A stretch of 64,000 nucleotides of DNA from Tritrichomonas musculus (taxonomy: Eukaryota; Parabasalia; Tritrichomonadida; Tritrichomonadidae): the NCBI GenBank assembly GCA_039105265.1, contig JAPFFF010000028.1, positions 496,001 through 560,000 of the forward strand, read 5' to 3'. This document shows positions 10,961-21,134 of this stretch, one piece after another. A model generated the notes under the pieces. That model had not been told where the DNA came from and did no database searches. It saw only the letters and a program-made list of their open reading frames with translations. The position numbers were made by a program, and so were the translations under genes. Position 1 is the first letter of the stretch. Each line of letters begins with the position of its first letter.

Positions 10961-12511
10961 TTACCAGTGCTTAAGGTGCATTGTCTTATTTTCAAGCAAG
11001 TTTGTGTGCATTTTGAAGACCTTGTCGAGCATGTGCGGCTCGTGTCCGCGGGCCTTTGGGCAGCACTCCTTGATTGACATGTTGAGGTACTCAGTGAGCT
11101 GGTCTCTGTAGTCTGGGTGCGCGCACTTCTCGATGATCAAACGAGCGCGCTGGACTGGTGCGAGACCTCTGCAGTCTGCGAGTCCCTGCTCTGTGACGAG
11201 GACGTCGATATCGTGCTCTGTGTGGTCGCAGTGTGAAACCATTGGGACGACTGACGAGATGCCTGTTGGATCGACCTTTGTCTTGCGCGCTGACGGGCAG
11301 TGGGCGATTGAGATGTACGCGTTTCTCAAGAAGTCGGCTGATCCGCCGAGACCGTTTTCGAGCTTTGAGCCTGCGAGGTGTGTTGAGTTTGCGTGGCCGT
11401 AGATGTCGAACTCGATTGGCGTGTCCATTGCGATGCAGCCGAGACGACGGATGATTTCTGGCGAGTTTGAGATTGCGACAGGACGAAGAATGAACTTCTT
11501 CTTGTAGAAGTCGAAGTTGTTGTACAAGTGGTCCCACTTTGAGAGCGTTAGTGACGAAGCCGACGCGAACCTCAGCTTGCCCGAGTCGAACATTGGGAGC
11601 ATTGCGTCCTGCGCAACTTCCGTGTAAACTGTGAGATTAGAGAGGTTTGACTTGTCGAGCTCCTCGAGGACCGCGTTGCCGATGTTGCCAACGCCCGACT
11701 GGAGCGGGTAGAGGCTCTCTGGAAGGCGGCCGCGCTTGACTTCGTTGTGGAAGAACTCGACAACGTGCTGGCCAATCAGCTTGTCTGCTTCGTCCGCCGC
11801 CTTCACAGGGCGGCCTGGGAAGTCGAGCCTCGACTCGACAACCGCGACGACTTTGCTTGGATCAACTTTGACTGAAATCGAGCCGATACGATCGTGAACG
11901 TCGCAGATGTTGAGCGGCTTGATCGGCGGCAGATAAGCGTTGACGATGTCGTGGCAGCCCTTGAACGACGGAATTGCCGTGTTGAGCTCGATGATGATCT
12001 TGTCTGCCGCCTGGCACTCTTCGGGCGTCGAGCCAACGGATCCGGCGAGAATGATTGATCCGTCTTCGAGAATTTCGGTAGCTTCAACTATTGCGATATC
12101 GAGTGGAGTTTTGCGTCCGCGCGTGTAAAAGCCCCATGCGAGCTCTTGTGGGAACATTGACAAGTGTTTATCATGATAATCGCATCGACCGGAGTTGATC
12201 GTCTTTCTGAGATCTGGTGAGGATTGATACGGGAAACGTGATGCGATCATATCGTCTTTGGCCCAACGTCCTTCTGTGTTCTCGCCAACAAAAGAACCAA
12301 TGTAAAGATTAAATCGCATTTTGCCTTGGAGGTGGTGTTGCTCAACGTATTCTGCAAGTGCAATTGGAACAACTTTTGGATCGCCAACTGGTGTGAAACC
12401 TGACCAACCAAGGTATTGGCCATCGTGGAAAAGTTGGATACAGTCTTTAGCTGAACAGACTTTTGATAGATATGGTGCATAATGGCATCTTTGCTTTAAT
12501 GCTCCTGACAT
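10961..12511 (-). CDS. Acetyl-CoA hydrolase / acetate:succinate CoA-transferase
   Basis: 516-residue member of the acetyl-CoA hydrolase/transferase family (AarC/YgfH type). In trichomonads this family provides hydrogenosomal acetate:succinate CoA-transferase, which passes CoA from acetyl-CoA to succinate for ATP synthesis. Visible motifs: WSGFTPVGDPK near 36, GSVGSTPEE near 158-165, SGVGNIGNA at 272-280, the catalytic glutamate E298 in YTEVAQD, GGSADFLRNA, and the C-terminal VLVTEQGLADCRGL. The N-terminus (MSGALKQRC) shows no obvious cleavable presequence, so hydrogenosomal location is inferred from the family. The gene is clearly GC-richer than its surroundings, probably from codon bias in a highly expressed gene. 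An Inr-like motif lies 11 nt before the ATG and the stop reads TAAA. Confidence 0.92.
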   Translation of the reverse strand: MSGALKQRCHYAPYLSKVCSAKDCIQLFHDGQYLGWSGFTPVGDPKVVPIALAEYVEQHHLQGKMRFNLYIGSFVGENTEGRWAKDDMIASRFPYQSSPDLRKTINSGRCDYHDKHLSMFPQELAWGFYTRGRKTPLDIAIVEATEILEDGSIILAGSVGSTPEECQAADKIIIELNTAIPSFKGCHDIVNAYLPPIKPLNICDVHDRIGSISVKVDPSKVVAVVESRLDFPGRPVKAADEADKLIGQHVVEFFHNEVKRGRLPESLYPLQSGVGNIGNAVLEELDKSNLSNLTVYTEVAQDAMLPMFDSGKLRFASASSLTLSKWDHLYNNFDFYKKKFILRPVAISNSPEIIRRLGCIAMDTPIEFDIYGHANSTHLAGSKLENGLGGSADFLRNAYISIAHCPSARKTKVDPTGISSVVPMVSHCDHTEHDIDVLVTEQGLADCRGLAPVQRARLIIEKCAHPDYRDQLTEYLNMSIKECCPKARGHEPHMLDKVFKMHTNLLENKTMHLKHW

Positions 12512-12517
12512 AATAAA

Positions 12518-12525
12518 AAAATGAT
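12518..12525 (-). promoter_or_regulatory. Initiator-like core promoter of the ASCT gene
   Basis: On the minus strand TCATTTTTTT places +1 at about 12522, 11 nt before the ATG at 12511. Same arrangement as at the cysteine synthase gene. Confidence 0.5.
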
Positions 12526-13399
12526 TTCAAGAAGCACCGATTACATTATTTTTATTTGAAAATTTTAACAAATTCAATTATATTTATGTAAATAGTATTA
12601 AAATATCTTTGCATTAAAATAATAAAATCATTTATTTATTTATTTTTTAATTATATGGTAAATTGTTAAATATATATTAATATGTTAAATATGATTATTA
12701 TTTACCAATAACATAATATTAACAAAATAATGTATTTCTAAATTTGTAAGTATTATTTATTTTTTTTCAATATCCGTTGAAAAAATTTAAAGCCGATAAA
12801 TAATTAAATATTTATGAAATATGAATATTTTTATCAATTCAAAATTATTCCAACTAAAAAATTATCTATAATCTCTATATATTATATTATATATATATAA
12901 TATCATTTTTATTTGAAAAATACTTTTAAGTATAAAATATTGTAATAATAAATATTGAAAGCCATCAAAAAGATATAGAAGATAGATTATTTATCAATCA
13001 AAATTTCAATTAGATAAAATTACTATGATTTATCGGAGATGATAAAATATTTCGTTTCATAATATAAATCCAAAATTATCTATTGAAAAAATAATTTTGA
13101 TTTGATTTATAATCAACCTTTTTGAAAATCTAATGAAATAAAAAATACAATTTTTAACCCACATATTCATTCTTTAAAATATTTTTTTAAAAATAACTCT
13201 TTAATTAGTAAAAATTATTTTAAATGCTTCAAATATAAGCAAAAATTTTAAATCAATTATAATGATCTGAGCATGAGAGATTAGATAAAATGAATTATTA
13301 TCTGAAGATAGCCCATTTTATTGCTAATTCAAATAGTTTTTAATAATTTTAAACAAAAAGACACTTTATAATGTAAAATATTTTTTATGTCAAGATTTT
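12526..13399. other. AT-rich intergenic stretch
   Basis: About 870 bases with no open frame or repeat that could be supported. Confidence 0.5.
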
Positions 13400-14690
13400 T
13401 TTTTTATTTTGAAAAAAATTGGAAAGAATGCTTTTAACGGTTGTTCATCAATGAAAAGTGTTGAAATTCCTTCATCATTAACAGACATTAGTTATTATGC
13501 ATTCTATCAATGCCCATCACTGACACATGTTTCAGCATTTGGTGAATGCAAATCATTGAAAAAAGTTGTTCTTCCTTCGTCATTAGAGAAAATTAAAGAT
13601 AATGCATTTTGTCAATGCTCAGAATTAAAAGACATTGATATTCCTTCATCTGTTGAATCACTTTGTTTAGGTGTCTTTTCTAACTGTTCGAAATTGACAA
13701 AAGATAATCTTACTTGAAGATGTTGAAATAATATATGAAAAACCATCAGATGAAAGAGAAATAAATTACCATAAAAATAATCTTTTAGAAATAATGATGG
13801 ATCCTAATAGTATCCAATTTAATAATTGTTCTCTTCCTGTTCATATTATATTGGCACACGGTAACAATAAATCATTTGACGTTAATGAAAAAAATAATCT
13901 TTTAAAAGGATTGAAATTTGCAAAGATCACCCTTCCATCAACAATTACTTCAATCGAGCCAAATAGCTTCATGGATTGTGATAATTTGTAAGGAGTCATT
14001 TTACCATCTTCACTTAAATCGATTGGATTTAATGCTTTCAAAAATTGTTCAAATTTGATGAAAATAAATTTTCCTTCATCTGTAGCAAGCCTTGATTCAA
14101 CCTTTTTCGATGGTTGCAGGAATTTGGAGGAAATAACAATTGATCCATTTTCAATAAAAATAGTAGGAAACTCATTTTTAAACTTAAAAAATTGATAATT
14201 TCAACAAAAAAATGATTCATTGATCCTGAAACAGTTAGAAATCTTTTCAATATTTCCCCATATATTGCATGTGTCTCAATTTCTCGTGCTGTGAGAACAA
14301 TAAAAGCAACTAAGTTTTATTCCTGTTCTAACATAAACAAAATTGAATTTCAGGTGCAAACTGAAACTTTTGAATCAAATTCATTTGATATCTGCAAATG
14401 AATTCGAATATCGAATTTCCTTCAACCACCAAATCAATTTGTTATTTTGCCTTTAAAGGTTGCATGCTGCTGACGAAAATTCATTTTCCTTCAACCACCA
14501 AATCAAATGGAAATGGTTCTTTTCAGGATTGTTCTTCATTATCTGATGTCTGTATTCCTAAGTCAATTAAATCTATCGGAAGATATGCTTTTTATGGCTA
14601 CAGACAACTTTGTACAATTGATATTCCTAAAAAATTTGATAAAGCACAAATTTTTGATAATAATGGATCCAAAAGGAGGAAATCATAATT
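13400..14690 (+). pseudogene. BspA-like leucine-rich repeat gene, broken
   Basis: Fragments in three frames together code BspA-type LRR_5 repeats (pattern I-NAF-GCSSL--I-IPSS). They are readable at 13409-13717, 13794 to about 14200 (one in-frame TAA at about 13989) and 14398-14688. The 5' end begins abruptly after an AT-rich stretch with no ATG. At least two frameshifts and one nonsense codon separate the pieces. BspA-like proteins are a very large trichomonad family, often surface or secreted; no signal peptide or membrane anchor survives here. It runs opposite to the intact BspA gene at 17161-18549. Confidence 0.8.
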
Positions 14691-14877
14691 TTTTTCTTGT
14701 TCTATAAAATATCAAAAAGCAACAACTTGACTTTTTCATTATTATTATTTTAATGATTCAGTTTAATTATTATAATGGTGTGTAAGAGTATTTCTCAATG
14801 GAAATCAAATGATTTGTCATCCTGTAAAAAGTATTATTATGAAAATTATTTTCAAAATTTTTTTTTTTCTTTTTCAT

Positions 14878-15720
14878 TTATTTTTGAAAAATTGGACTTT
14901 TGGCAAGTTTTGAACTTGTGACTTCAAATTTTAATGATTCATTGAAGCGAAGAATTGAAGGATTAATTCTTTCAACAAGGTGTTTTGGGGAAATTGTTGG
15001 GCAATCACTCATTGCTTTGCAAAAATAGTTGGTAAAAATTCCATGTGACTGCAAAATATGAGATGAGTCGACTTTATTTCCTTCTTTTTTAACTGAAAAA
15101 GATATAACATTTGCAGATTTGCGTGAAAATATAGAACAAAGTGAATTAATATCAAAAACAGTTCCACCATGGCAACTATCTGTAATAAACAATACATTTG
15201 AGTTTTCATTTATGTTACGATATATTACATCGCTAACAATATTTGAAGATAAAGGTCCATTTGTGAATTCTATATCATGAACATTAGATGCTGATGAATC
15301 AAGACCTGAATAAAAAACTGTTAATGATTGAGTCGTGTTTTGAAGGAAATATCCTAAGAATTTCAAAAATTCTTCTTGGAGAGGATTATATAAATAAAAG
15401 ACTTTATATCCTATTCGATGATGATTTATACCAATTAATAGCCCATCATTTAATGGCCCCTTCCCTAAATTTTGATTATCTTTTTCATATGTATTTATTA
15501 TAATAAAACATACTTTATCGAGATTATTAGAATTAATTTTTGTTGAAGATTTTTTGTTTAAGCATACTCCGATTTTTTCATAGGATTTAAGACACATATC
15601 TATGGCTGGTTTTGTTTCTTGTAATTTAATTTCGAAAAATTTATTATCTTTCTTCTCTGGTAGAATTTTATTTTGTGTTATATCATGGTTTGATTGTTTG
15701 CAGCTTGAATTTAAAGACAT
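14878..15720 (-). CDS. Caspase-like (clan CD, C14-type) protein with altered catalytic dyad
   Basis: 280-residue protein. Residues 68-200 follow the caspase/metacaspase hemoglobinase fold order: a hydrophobic strand (KVCFIIIN), a second strand ending TVFYSG (134-139), and the nucleophile strand NVLFITDSCHGG with Cys183. Metacaspases have YSGHG at the second site; here Y137-S-G is followed by Leu140, so the expected catalytic His is missing. A His at 148 is nearby but offset. The protein may be an inactive homolog or use another His. No signal peptide is seen. The upstream neighbour (15919-16878) is on the same strand about 200 bp away. The stop reads TAAA. Confidence 0.65.
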   Translation of the reverse strand: MSLNSSCKQSNHDITQNKILPEKKDNKFFEIKLQETKPAIDMCLKSYEKIGVCLNKKSSTKINSNNLDKVCFIIINTYEKDNQNLGKGPLNDGLLIGINHHRIGYKVFYLYNPLQEEFLKFLGYFLQNTTQSLTVFYSGLDSSASNVHDIEFTNGPLSSNIVSDVIYRNINENSNVLFITDSCHGGTVFDINSLCSIFSRKSANVISFSVKKEGNKVDSSHILQSHGIFTNYFCKAMSDCPTISPKHLVERINPSILRFNESLKFEVTSSKLAKSPIFQK

Positions 15721-15918
15721 TTAAAATAAATATGTATAATAAGATTTTTTTATTTTGCTTCTCAAAAATTAAAAAGATAATCAAATTTTTATTCAAAAAA
15801 ATAATTGAAAAAATGATCACTTCTCAATTTTTGAATATCGATATTTATAAAAAATATTCAAATTTTTCAATTATTTTATCCATTTTTATTAAAAAAGCAA
15901 GAAAAAAGTCTATTTTTA

Positions 15919-16878
15919 TCAAAAACTTTCACAATCATGGGCATAAAAATGTTCTTCACAGAAATATCTACAACATACATTACATAAAGCCAATGCATTT
16001 GATTGGCAACCAGTGGATGAACATAGAGGTACGTTAATGCTATTGTTTTTTGTATCATCTTTTTTCTTTTTAGATTTTTTTTTAGAAATCTTTTTATATC
16101 GATTTGAATCAATTTGTTCATCTTCTAATTTCACATCTTTTTTAAGTCGACTAGAGATTGAAATCCATGTTTGTGAGTCAATATTGTTATAATCAAAAAT
16201 GTTTAAGAATTCTTGAATTCCAAAAGTTGAAACATTTGAAAACAAAACATATCTATAAAACATTGAGTATTCTTGGCGGTTGTTATCGTCTGATTCTTCA
16301 AAAAGTTGGTTGATAAAACTCAAAAGATGATCTTCTGAAGTAAGCTGAAGTGATTCATCGCTGATGATTCTTTCGATTGTATCAATTTGTAATTTCTTTA
16401 AATTTTCTTTTTGCGATTCAAATATTTCTGAAAAGTGACTTGAAATAAACTTAATTTCCTCTGAAATTCTTGCCGGCTCAAAGGCTGAATTATTTTCATT
16501 CATCAAAAGTTGTTCAACGGCATTGGATTCTGTTAGAATTGGGTATAATTGTGATAAATCTATTGAATTGTTATTCAGCATTCGGAGAACTTCAATTACA
16601 AACGGAAGTTGAGAAATTGGTATTGATATTGGAGTGAAACCTACGAGGTTAAGAATATATGAAAAATTGCCTTGATTGTCAGTATTTATTGTAAACGTGT
16701 TCATTGTTGGATCAATTAGATGGTAACGGCAAATTTCTGGAGATAAAAGATCAGATATGATAAAGCTCGTCCTGAATTCTTCTCCATTAACTATAAAACA
16801 AAAGTCCTGTTGGTAATTTTGTAATGGTATATTTAAAACTGCCTCAGTTTTAAGTTGAATTTTGGTTGATTCGGTCAT
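15919..16878 (-). CDS. BTB-like domain protein with C-terminal zinc knuckle
   Basis: 319 residues from the ATG at 16878. The open frame extends 8 codons further to a TTG, but the ATG is favoured because an Inr-like motif sits 10 nt upstream. The N-terminal 60 residues (FCFIVNGEEFRTSFIISDLLSPEI) resemble the BTB-like start common in trichomonad proteins. The middle is helical, with LLSFINQLFEE. A basic linker of lysines and serines (about residues 264-280) precedes a Cys/His cluster at the C-terminus (spacing CX4CX6CX2CX4CX2HX3HXC), which could bind two zinc ions in the manner of B-box or AN1 fingers. The function is not known; a ubiquitin-ligase adaptor role would fit BTB proteins but is only inference. 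Confidence 0.6.
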   Translation of the reverse strand: MTESTKIQLKTEAVLNIPLQNYQQDFCFIVNGEEFRTSFIISDLLSPEICRYHLIDPTMNTFTINTDNQGNFSYILNLVGFTPISIPISQLPFVIEVLRMLNNNSIDLSQLYPILTESNAVEQLLMNENNSAFEPARISEEIKFISSHFSEIFESQKENLKKLQIDTIERIISDESLQLTSEDHLLSFINQLFEESDDNNRQEYSMFYRYVLFSNVSTFGIQEFLNIFDYNNIDSQTWISISSRLKKDVKLEDEQIDSNRYKKISKKKSKKKKDDTKNNSINVPLCSSTGCQSNALALCNVCCRYFCEEHFYAHDCESF

Positions 16879-16883
16879 TTTAT

Positions 16884-16890
16884 AAAATGA
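16884..16890 (-). promoter_or_regulatory. Initiator-like core promoter
   Basis: TCATTTT on the minus strand gives a +1 about 10 nt before the ATG at 16878. This supports that ATG over the longer frame. Confidence 0.45.
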
Positions 16891-17160
16891 AATTTTTATC
16901 AAGATTCAATTCAAAAAAATTCAAATGGACATTGAAAATGGTAATTTTTTTATTCAAAAAGATTCGATTTCAAAAAGTAAATTCATAAACTTTTCGAGGC
17001 AAAATATTCTTTTAATGTTTTATTTATTAAGATTTGAATTAAATTTCATAGTTGGTTTGATAAGATTTTTTATGTTTTGAATAGTTTATTCATTTAAAAA
17101 GTTCAGGAATCAATTAAATGCTTTTTATAAAATAAGAAAAAAAAAAAAAAAAAAATAATT

Positions 17161-18549
17161 TCATTGAATTATATCTACATCAACATCAGGTTCAATTCCA
17201 ATAAGATCGGGATCAATTCCATCAGGAATTGATATTTCTGTTAGTGACCAGCATCCACTAAAAGAACCTTCTCCGATTGACTTTACAGAAGAGGGAATTT
17301 CAATATGATATAATGATTCACACCCCTCAAAAACATGCTTTCCAATTAACTTTACAGAAGGAGGAATGACTATTTCCTCCAATGACAGACAATCTTGGAA
17401 GGCGAAGTGGCCAATTGATTTAACAGAAGAAGGGACTTCAACTTGATACAGCGAAGAGCAGCCTTTAAAAAGGCCTTTTGCAATGACTTTTAATGAAGAT
17501 GGGAGATCAATTTGAGCAAGTGATGAACAGCATTCAAATGCTGATTCCAGAATCAAATAGACGGACGAAGGAATCTTTATTTGTGACAATGACGAACAGT
17601 TTTTAAAGCAAAATTTTTGAATTGATTTAAGAGAAGAAGGAATCTCAATTTGCTCCAATGAAGAACAGCCATTAAACGCAGACTCGCCAATGGAATTAAC
17701 AGAAGAAGGAATCGAGATTTGAACGAGTGAATTGCAACCACTAAAAGCACGAGTGCCGATGCTTGTCACAGAAGAAGGAAGAATTACTTGTGTCAATGAA
17801 GAACAGCCACTGAATGCGAAGTCACTTATTGTTGTAACTGAAGAAGGAATCGTCACTCTCATCATTGAAGTGCATAAGCTAAAAACATTTTGGCCAAGAA
17901 ATGTTACTGAAGAAGGGATTGCTATTTCTCTCAATGATGTGCACTGGCAGAATGCAAAGTTGCCAATTTTTGTAACAGATGAAGGAATTGTCAATGATGA
18001 CAGTGAAGAGCATCCATAAAACATAAAATTAGATATTTCAGCAACAGAAGATGGAAGGGTTAGTTCAACAAGCGATTTGCATCCAAAGAAAGAATTGTCT
18101 CCAATCGACACCACCGATGAAGGGATGCTGATTTGTTGCAATGAAGAACAGCCTTTAAATGCACATTTTTTAATAGATGTTACAGAAGAAGGAATTGTGA
18201 TTTGTGTTAATGATGAGCATCCACTGAATGTTGATTCATTTATGTCTCGTATTGATGATTCAATCAATATTCGATTCAATGAAGAGCATCCTTTGAAAGA
18301 AGAATTGCCAATTGAGCAAACAGATGAAGGAATGATGATCGTTAAAAGTGAAGAGCAGTTTTCAAATGAATGAGACTCAATCAAAGTTACTGAAGAAGGA
18401 ATTTCAATTTGTTCTATTTTATGGCATCCTTTAAATAGCTGTGATTCGATCTTATTTTTGTATTGCAACAAAAGATTAACAATTTCAAAGTTATTTTTCA
18501 TTGCTGCCAAATGTAAAGCTGCATAATAAAAAAATATTAAAAAAAACAT
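17161..18549 (-). CDS. BspA-like leucine-rich repeats with one ankyrin module (C-terminal part of a split gene)
   Basis: The frame starts with one ankyrin repeat (AALHLAAMKNNFEIVNLLL). Seventeen 23-residue BspA LRR_5 repeats follow (CSSL--I-IPSSV-SIG--AF-G), plus a partial one and an acidic tail (PDVDVDIIQ). There is no signal peptide or transmembrane segment, so this is not a typical surface BspA protein. It overlaps the 3' end of the DUF3447 frame at 18491-19582. The two are related by a one-base shift at T runs near 18520-18540, and joined they give DUF3447-ankyrin-LRR. An 18-base A-tract lies just past the stop. Confidence 0.75.
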   Translation of the reverse strand: MFFLIFFYYAALHLAAMKNNFEIVNLLLQYKNKIESQLFKGCHKIEQIEIPSSVTLIESHSFENCSSLLTIIIPSSVCSIGNSSFKGCSSLNRILIESSIRDINESTFSGCSSLTQITIPSSVTSIKKCAFKGCSSLQQISIPSSVVSIGDNSFFGCKSLVELTLPSSVAEISNFMFYGCSSLSSLTIPSSVTKIGNFAFCQCTSLREIAIPSSVTFLGQNVFSLCTSMMRVTIPSSVTTISDFAFSGCSSLTQVILPSSVTSIGTRAFSGCNSLVQISIPSSVNSIGESAFNGCSSLEQIEIPSSLKSIQKFCFKNCSSLSQIKIPSSVYLILESAFECCSSLAQIDLPSSLKVIAKGLFKGCSSLYQVEVPSSVKSIGHFAFQDCLSLEEIVIPPSVKLIGKHVFEGCESLYHIEIPSSVKSIGEGSFSGCWSLTEISIPDGIDPDLIGIEPDVDVDIIQ

Positions 18550-19582
18550 TATTATTTTGAATATTTTTGTTTCCTTCTGTTTTTAAAAGAAGTTCTACAA
18601 GATGTAAATAATTGTATTCGCATAGATAATCAAAAGCAATTTCTTGATTGAAATCGGTTGGAAAGAATTCATAATTGCAATATTGAATACTTGCTTTAAT
18701 CACACTTTCATCATTAAAAACTTTTTTATCTAATAATTTATCTTTGATATAATGAGCAATACCATTATGATGGCATTTGATTGACTCAATAAAGCATTCT
18801 TTGAATGTCTTGTCTTCGGGAAAAACGTTTTTTTCTTCAAGAAAATGAATCATTTCTAAGTTGTTCGAGTGAATCCCGTAAAGCCACAATGATGGAGTCA
18901 ATTCAATATCATTCATTTGCAAATATTTGATTATTTGAATTGATCCAAAAAATGACGCGTATTCAATTAATGTCGACTTTTTGTGAGCTAAAAAAGAATT
19001 TGTTTCAAAAATCGATGGTTTAATTAGACTCGTTAATGGAATGCTTCTTTGTTTTATATATGAATTAAATTCTTCAACAGAATCTTTACAAATTATGGAA
19101 CAAATTATTTCTTCATTTTCTCCCAATTGACGGTTGTCACCAAAACTTTTTGAATCAATTTTTTCGTCATTAATTTCTGGTGAAAAATATAAAGATTTTG
19201 AATGATCCTTTTGTAGAATCGACTGGATATTAGGATCATCAAATAAAATTACATTATTCCTTAAAAGAAAAAGAAGGATTCGTTTATTGTTTTTGAAAAT
19301 TTTGAAAATTTCATAGTTTGAAAAAGAATGCTTGATATTTTCTTTTATATTAACAAAAAGTTGTTCTATTAATTTGGAGAAATCTTGCTGATGATGATAA
19401 TTTTTTTCAATTTTTAAAAAAAGTCTGATTAATAGTCGTAATTCATTAACATTTTCTTTGAATCGTTTTTCTTCCAAAAAAGTAATCAATTTGTGATACT
19501 TTTCATCACTATGTTCTTCAAGATAATCAAGAATTACTTTTTGAAGTGTCTTTTTTTCCTGAATGTAATCTTCAATTTCCAT
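18491..19582 (-). CDS. DUF3447/ankyrin N-terminal part of the split gene
   Basis: Starting at the ATG at 19582 (MEIEDYIQEK) it aligns over its length with the DUF3447 protein at 9270-10472: ETNSFLAHKKSTLIEY, FFGSIQIIKYL, LTPSLWLYGIHSNN. The open frame reaches back to 19663 only through a TTG. The last meaningful residues are LLLKTEGNKNIQNNN. The frame then enters T runs and closes, while the ankyrin and LRR continuation is one base out of phase. This is either a real frameshift, a homopolymer error, or a tiny unrecognised intron. It is divergent from the gene starting at 19630, with only 47 bp between start codons. Confidence 0.75.
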   Translation of the reverse strand: MEIEDYIQEKKTLQKVILDYLEEHSDEKYHKLITFLEEKRFKENVNELRLLIRLFLKIEKNYHHQQDFSKLIEQLFVNIKENIKHSFSNYEIFKIFKNNKRILLFLLRNNVILFDDPNIQSILQKDHSKSLYFSPEINDEKIDSKSFGDNRQLGENEEIICSIICKDSVEEFNSYIKQRSIPLTSLIKPSIFETNSFLAHKKSTLIEYASFFGSIQIIKYLQMNDIELTPSLWLYGIHSNNLEMIHFLEEKNVFPEDKTFKECFIESIKCHHNGIAHYIKDKLLDKKVFNDESVIKASIQYCNYEFFPTDFNQEIAFDYLCEYNYLHLVELLLKTEGNKNIQNNNVFFNIFLLCSFTFGSNEK

Positions 19583-19611
19583 AATTTTAGAATTTTTTAT
19601 ATCACATTTCA

Positions 19612-19618
19612 TCATTAA
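19612..19618 (+). promoter_or_regulatory. Initiator-like core promoter in a divergent gap
   Basis: TCATTAA puts +1 at 19614, 16 nt before the ATG at 19630. Promoters for both divergent genes must fit in or overlap this short gap. Confidence 0.4.
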
Positions 19619-19629
19619 TTGTTTTCTTA

Positions 19630-20517
19630 ATGAATGATGAGGAGGAAACGATAATTGCTTCAAATTTAATTAACAGTATCAGAGGAAATGATTTATTTCT
19701 TCGAAATCTTTCATCTGTTGATAAAATACTTGGCATCTATTTCTCAAAAAATAATCCCAATATTAATGATGAAAAGCAGATTATCAATTTCGTTTTTCAG
19801 TATTTAGATATTTACGGCAAAGATGCTTTAATTCTATTTCGATATTTTAAAAACAGCAATGAAAAGCGAAACATAATTAAACGATTTAAAAAAGATTTTC
19901 AAGATCAATTTACAAACGAAATGATTGATTCATTTCTTTTTGCACAGTCTACAAATACCAGCAAAATGCCAAAAGATCTCCAACAATACAGTTATTTACT
20001 AATTCCATTATCGATAATATTAATTCTTATTATTCTTATTCGTAATTACAAACTGAAGACAAAATTAACTTTATATGAGATTCAAATAAACGAACTAAAC
20101 CGCGTAAACCGTCAATTACAAACCAAAATTTTATTTTTGGAGCAAAAAACATTGAATCAAATTGAGACAAATTCTGACAAAATAACCGTTTCAAAAAATG
20201 ATTCAAAAAGTTTTGGAAAAGAATTTTTTGTTTTGATTCTTTCTTTTATTGAAATGATCATTTTAATGATAATTGACCTCCCTCGTAACTTTTACTTTGT
20301 GTACGATTCCCTCACTTTGGGCGAGTACGTTTTCTACTTCTTTTTCATGTCATATAACTTTTTCTATCTGCTCTTGATAACCGTTTTATTTGTGGCAAAA
20401 ATGACATTGTTGTTCAAATTATTTATTTCTGTTGCTAGAAATATTGAGGATGTAAAGTGGTTTGTTCTTGCAATAGGAATTATTGCACTCTTTAATTTCT
20501 TATATTATATTGATTAG
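19630..20517 (+). CDS. Membrane protein with coiled coil, unrecognised
   Basis: 295 residues. The N-terminal 115 residues are soluble and helical. A membrane segment lies at about 118-138 (LLIPLSIILILIILI). A coiled-coil stretch follows (about 140-190, LYEIQINELNRVNRQLQTKI). Three to four hydrophobic segments lie in the last 100 residues (FFVLILSFIEMIILMII, YVFYFFFMSYNFFYLLLITVLF, WFVLAIGIIALFNFLYY). There is no signal peptide. I do not recognise the family. It is divergently arranged with the DUF3447-BspA gene. Confidence 0.6.
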   Translation: MNDEEETIIASNLINSIRGNDLFLRNLSSVDKILGIYFSKNNPNINDEKQIINFVFQYLDIYGKDALILFRYFKNSNEKRNIIKRFKKDFQDQFTNEMIDSFLFAQSTNTSKMPKDLQQYSYLLIPLSIILILIILIRNYKLKTKLTLYEIQINELNRVNRQLQTKILFLEQKTLNQIETNSDKITVSKNDSKSFGKEFFVLILSFIEMIILMIIDLPRNFYFVYDSLTLGEYVFYFFFMSYNFFYLLLITVLFVAKMTLLFKLFISVARNIEDVKWFVLAIGIIALFNFLYYID

Positions 20518-20722
20518 TAAAATTATAACTAAAATGATTTTTAATATTCTTGACTTTTCATAGAATGCGTTAATGTGAAATCAGTAAGAAATGTGAAAGA
20601 TAATTTGTACTATTGTTTCTTTGCAGAAAAATATGAACCAAATGAAAAATTTTTAAGTGAAAAAAAATATATGCTTTATGGAATCCATATATTTAAAGAC
20701 ATTCAACGATTTTGTTACTTTC

Positions 20723-20777
20723 AAACCAGGTACTTTATGAAATAATTTTTGCAAAGAACTATAAAGTACCTGGGTTT
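20723..20777. repeat. Short inverted repeat (16-bp stem)
   Basis: Left arm AAACCAGGTACTTTAT at 20723-20738 pairs with 20761-20777 with one bulged base, around a 22-nt loop. It lies in the gap between two convergent genes and could act at the RNA 3' end, or be a remnant of a small mobile element. Confidence 0.6.
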
Positions 20778-21134
20778 TTATATCATAATATATTCTTTGA
20801 AGAACATAAATTTGTCATTCTCCAATCAAACATATGAATTAAAACAGCCAATACAGTATTTGACTATATTCATTAAGCTACTGATTATGACAATATAATA
20901 GTTCGCATTTGGAACATTATATTTTGAATCTTTCAATAAAACAAAAGATAAAAAAAATACTTTCTTCAATTTAATTTATAAAATTATTTTGAAATCCCAA
21001 CAAGTATCAGTATATATAATTAAACTTCACTCTTCTAATGGAGAGAAATTCAATCCATTTAAAGCAAATCTTTTTCAGCGATTTACACTGAATAGTTTAT
21101 GTAATGGCATAAGCTTAATATATTTGTATAATAA
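20778..21134. other. Intergenic stretch
   Basis: AT-rich; no gene or repeat was recognised besides the hairpin just upstream. Confidence 0.5.

Noticed and set aside
11091-12480. Several long frames on both strands inside the ASCT gene
   Set aside because: They overlap a well-conserved enzyme gene and result from its high GC and codon bias.
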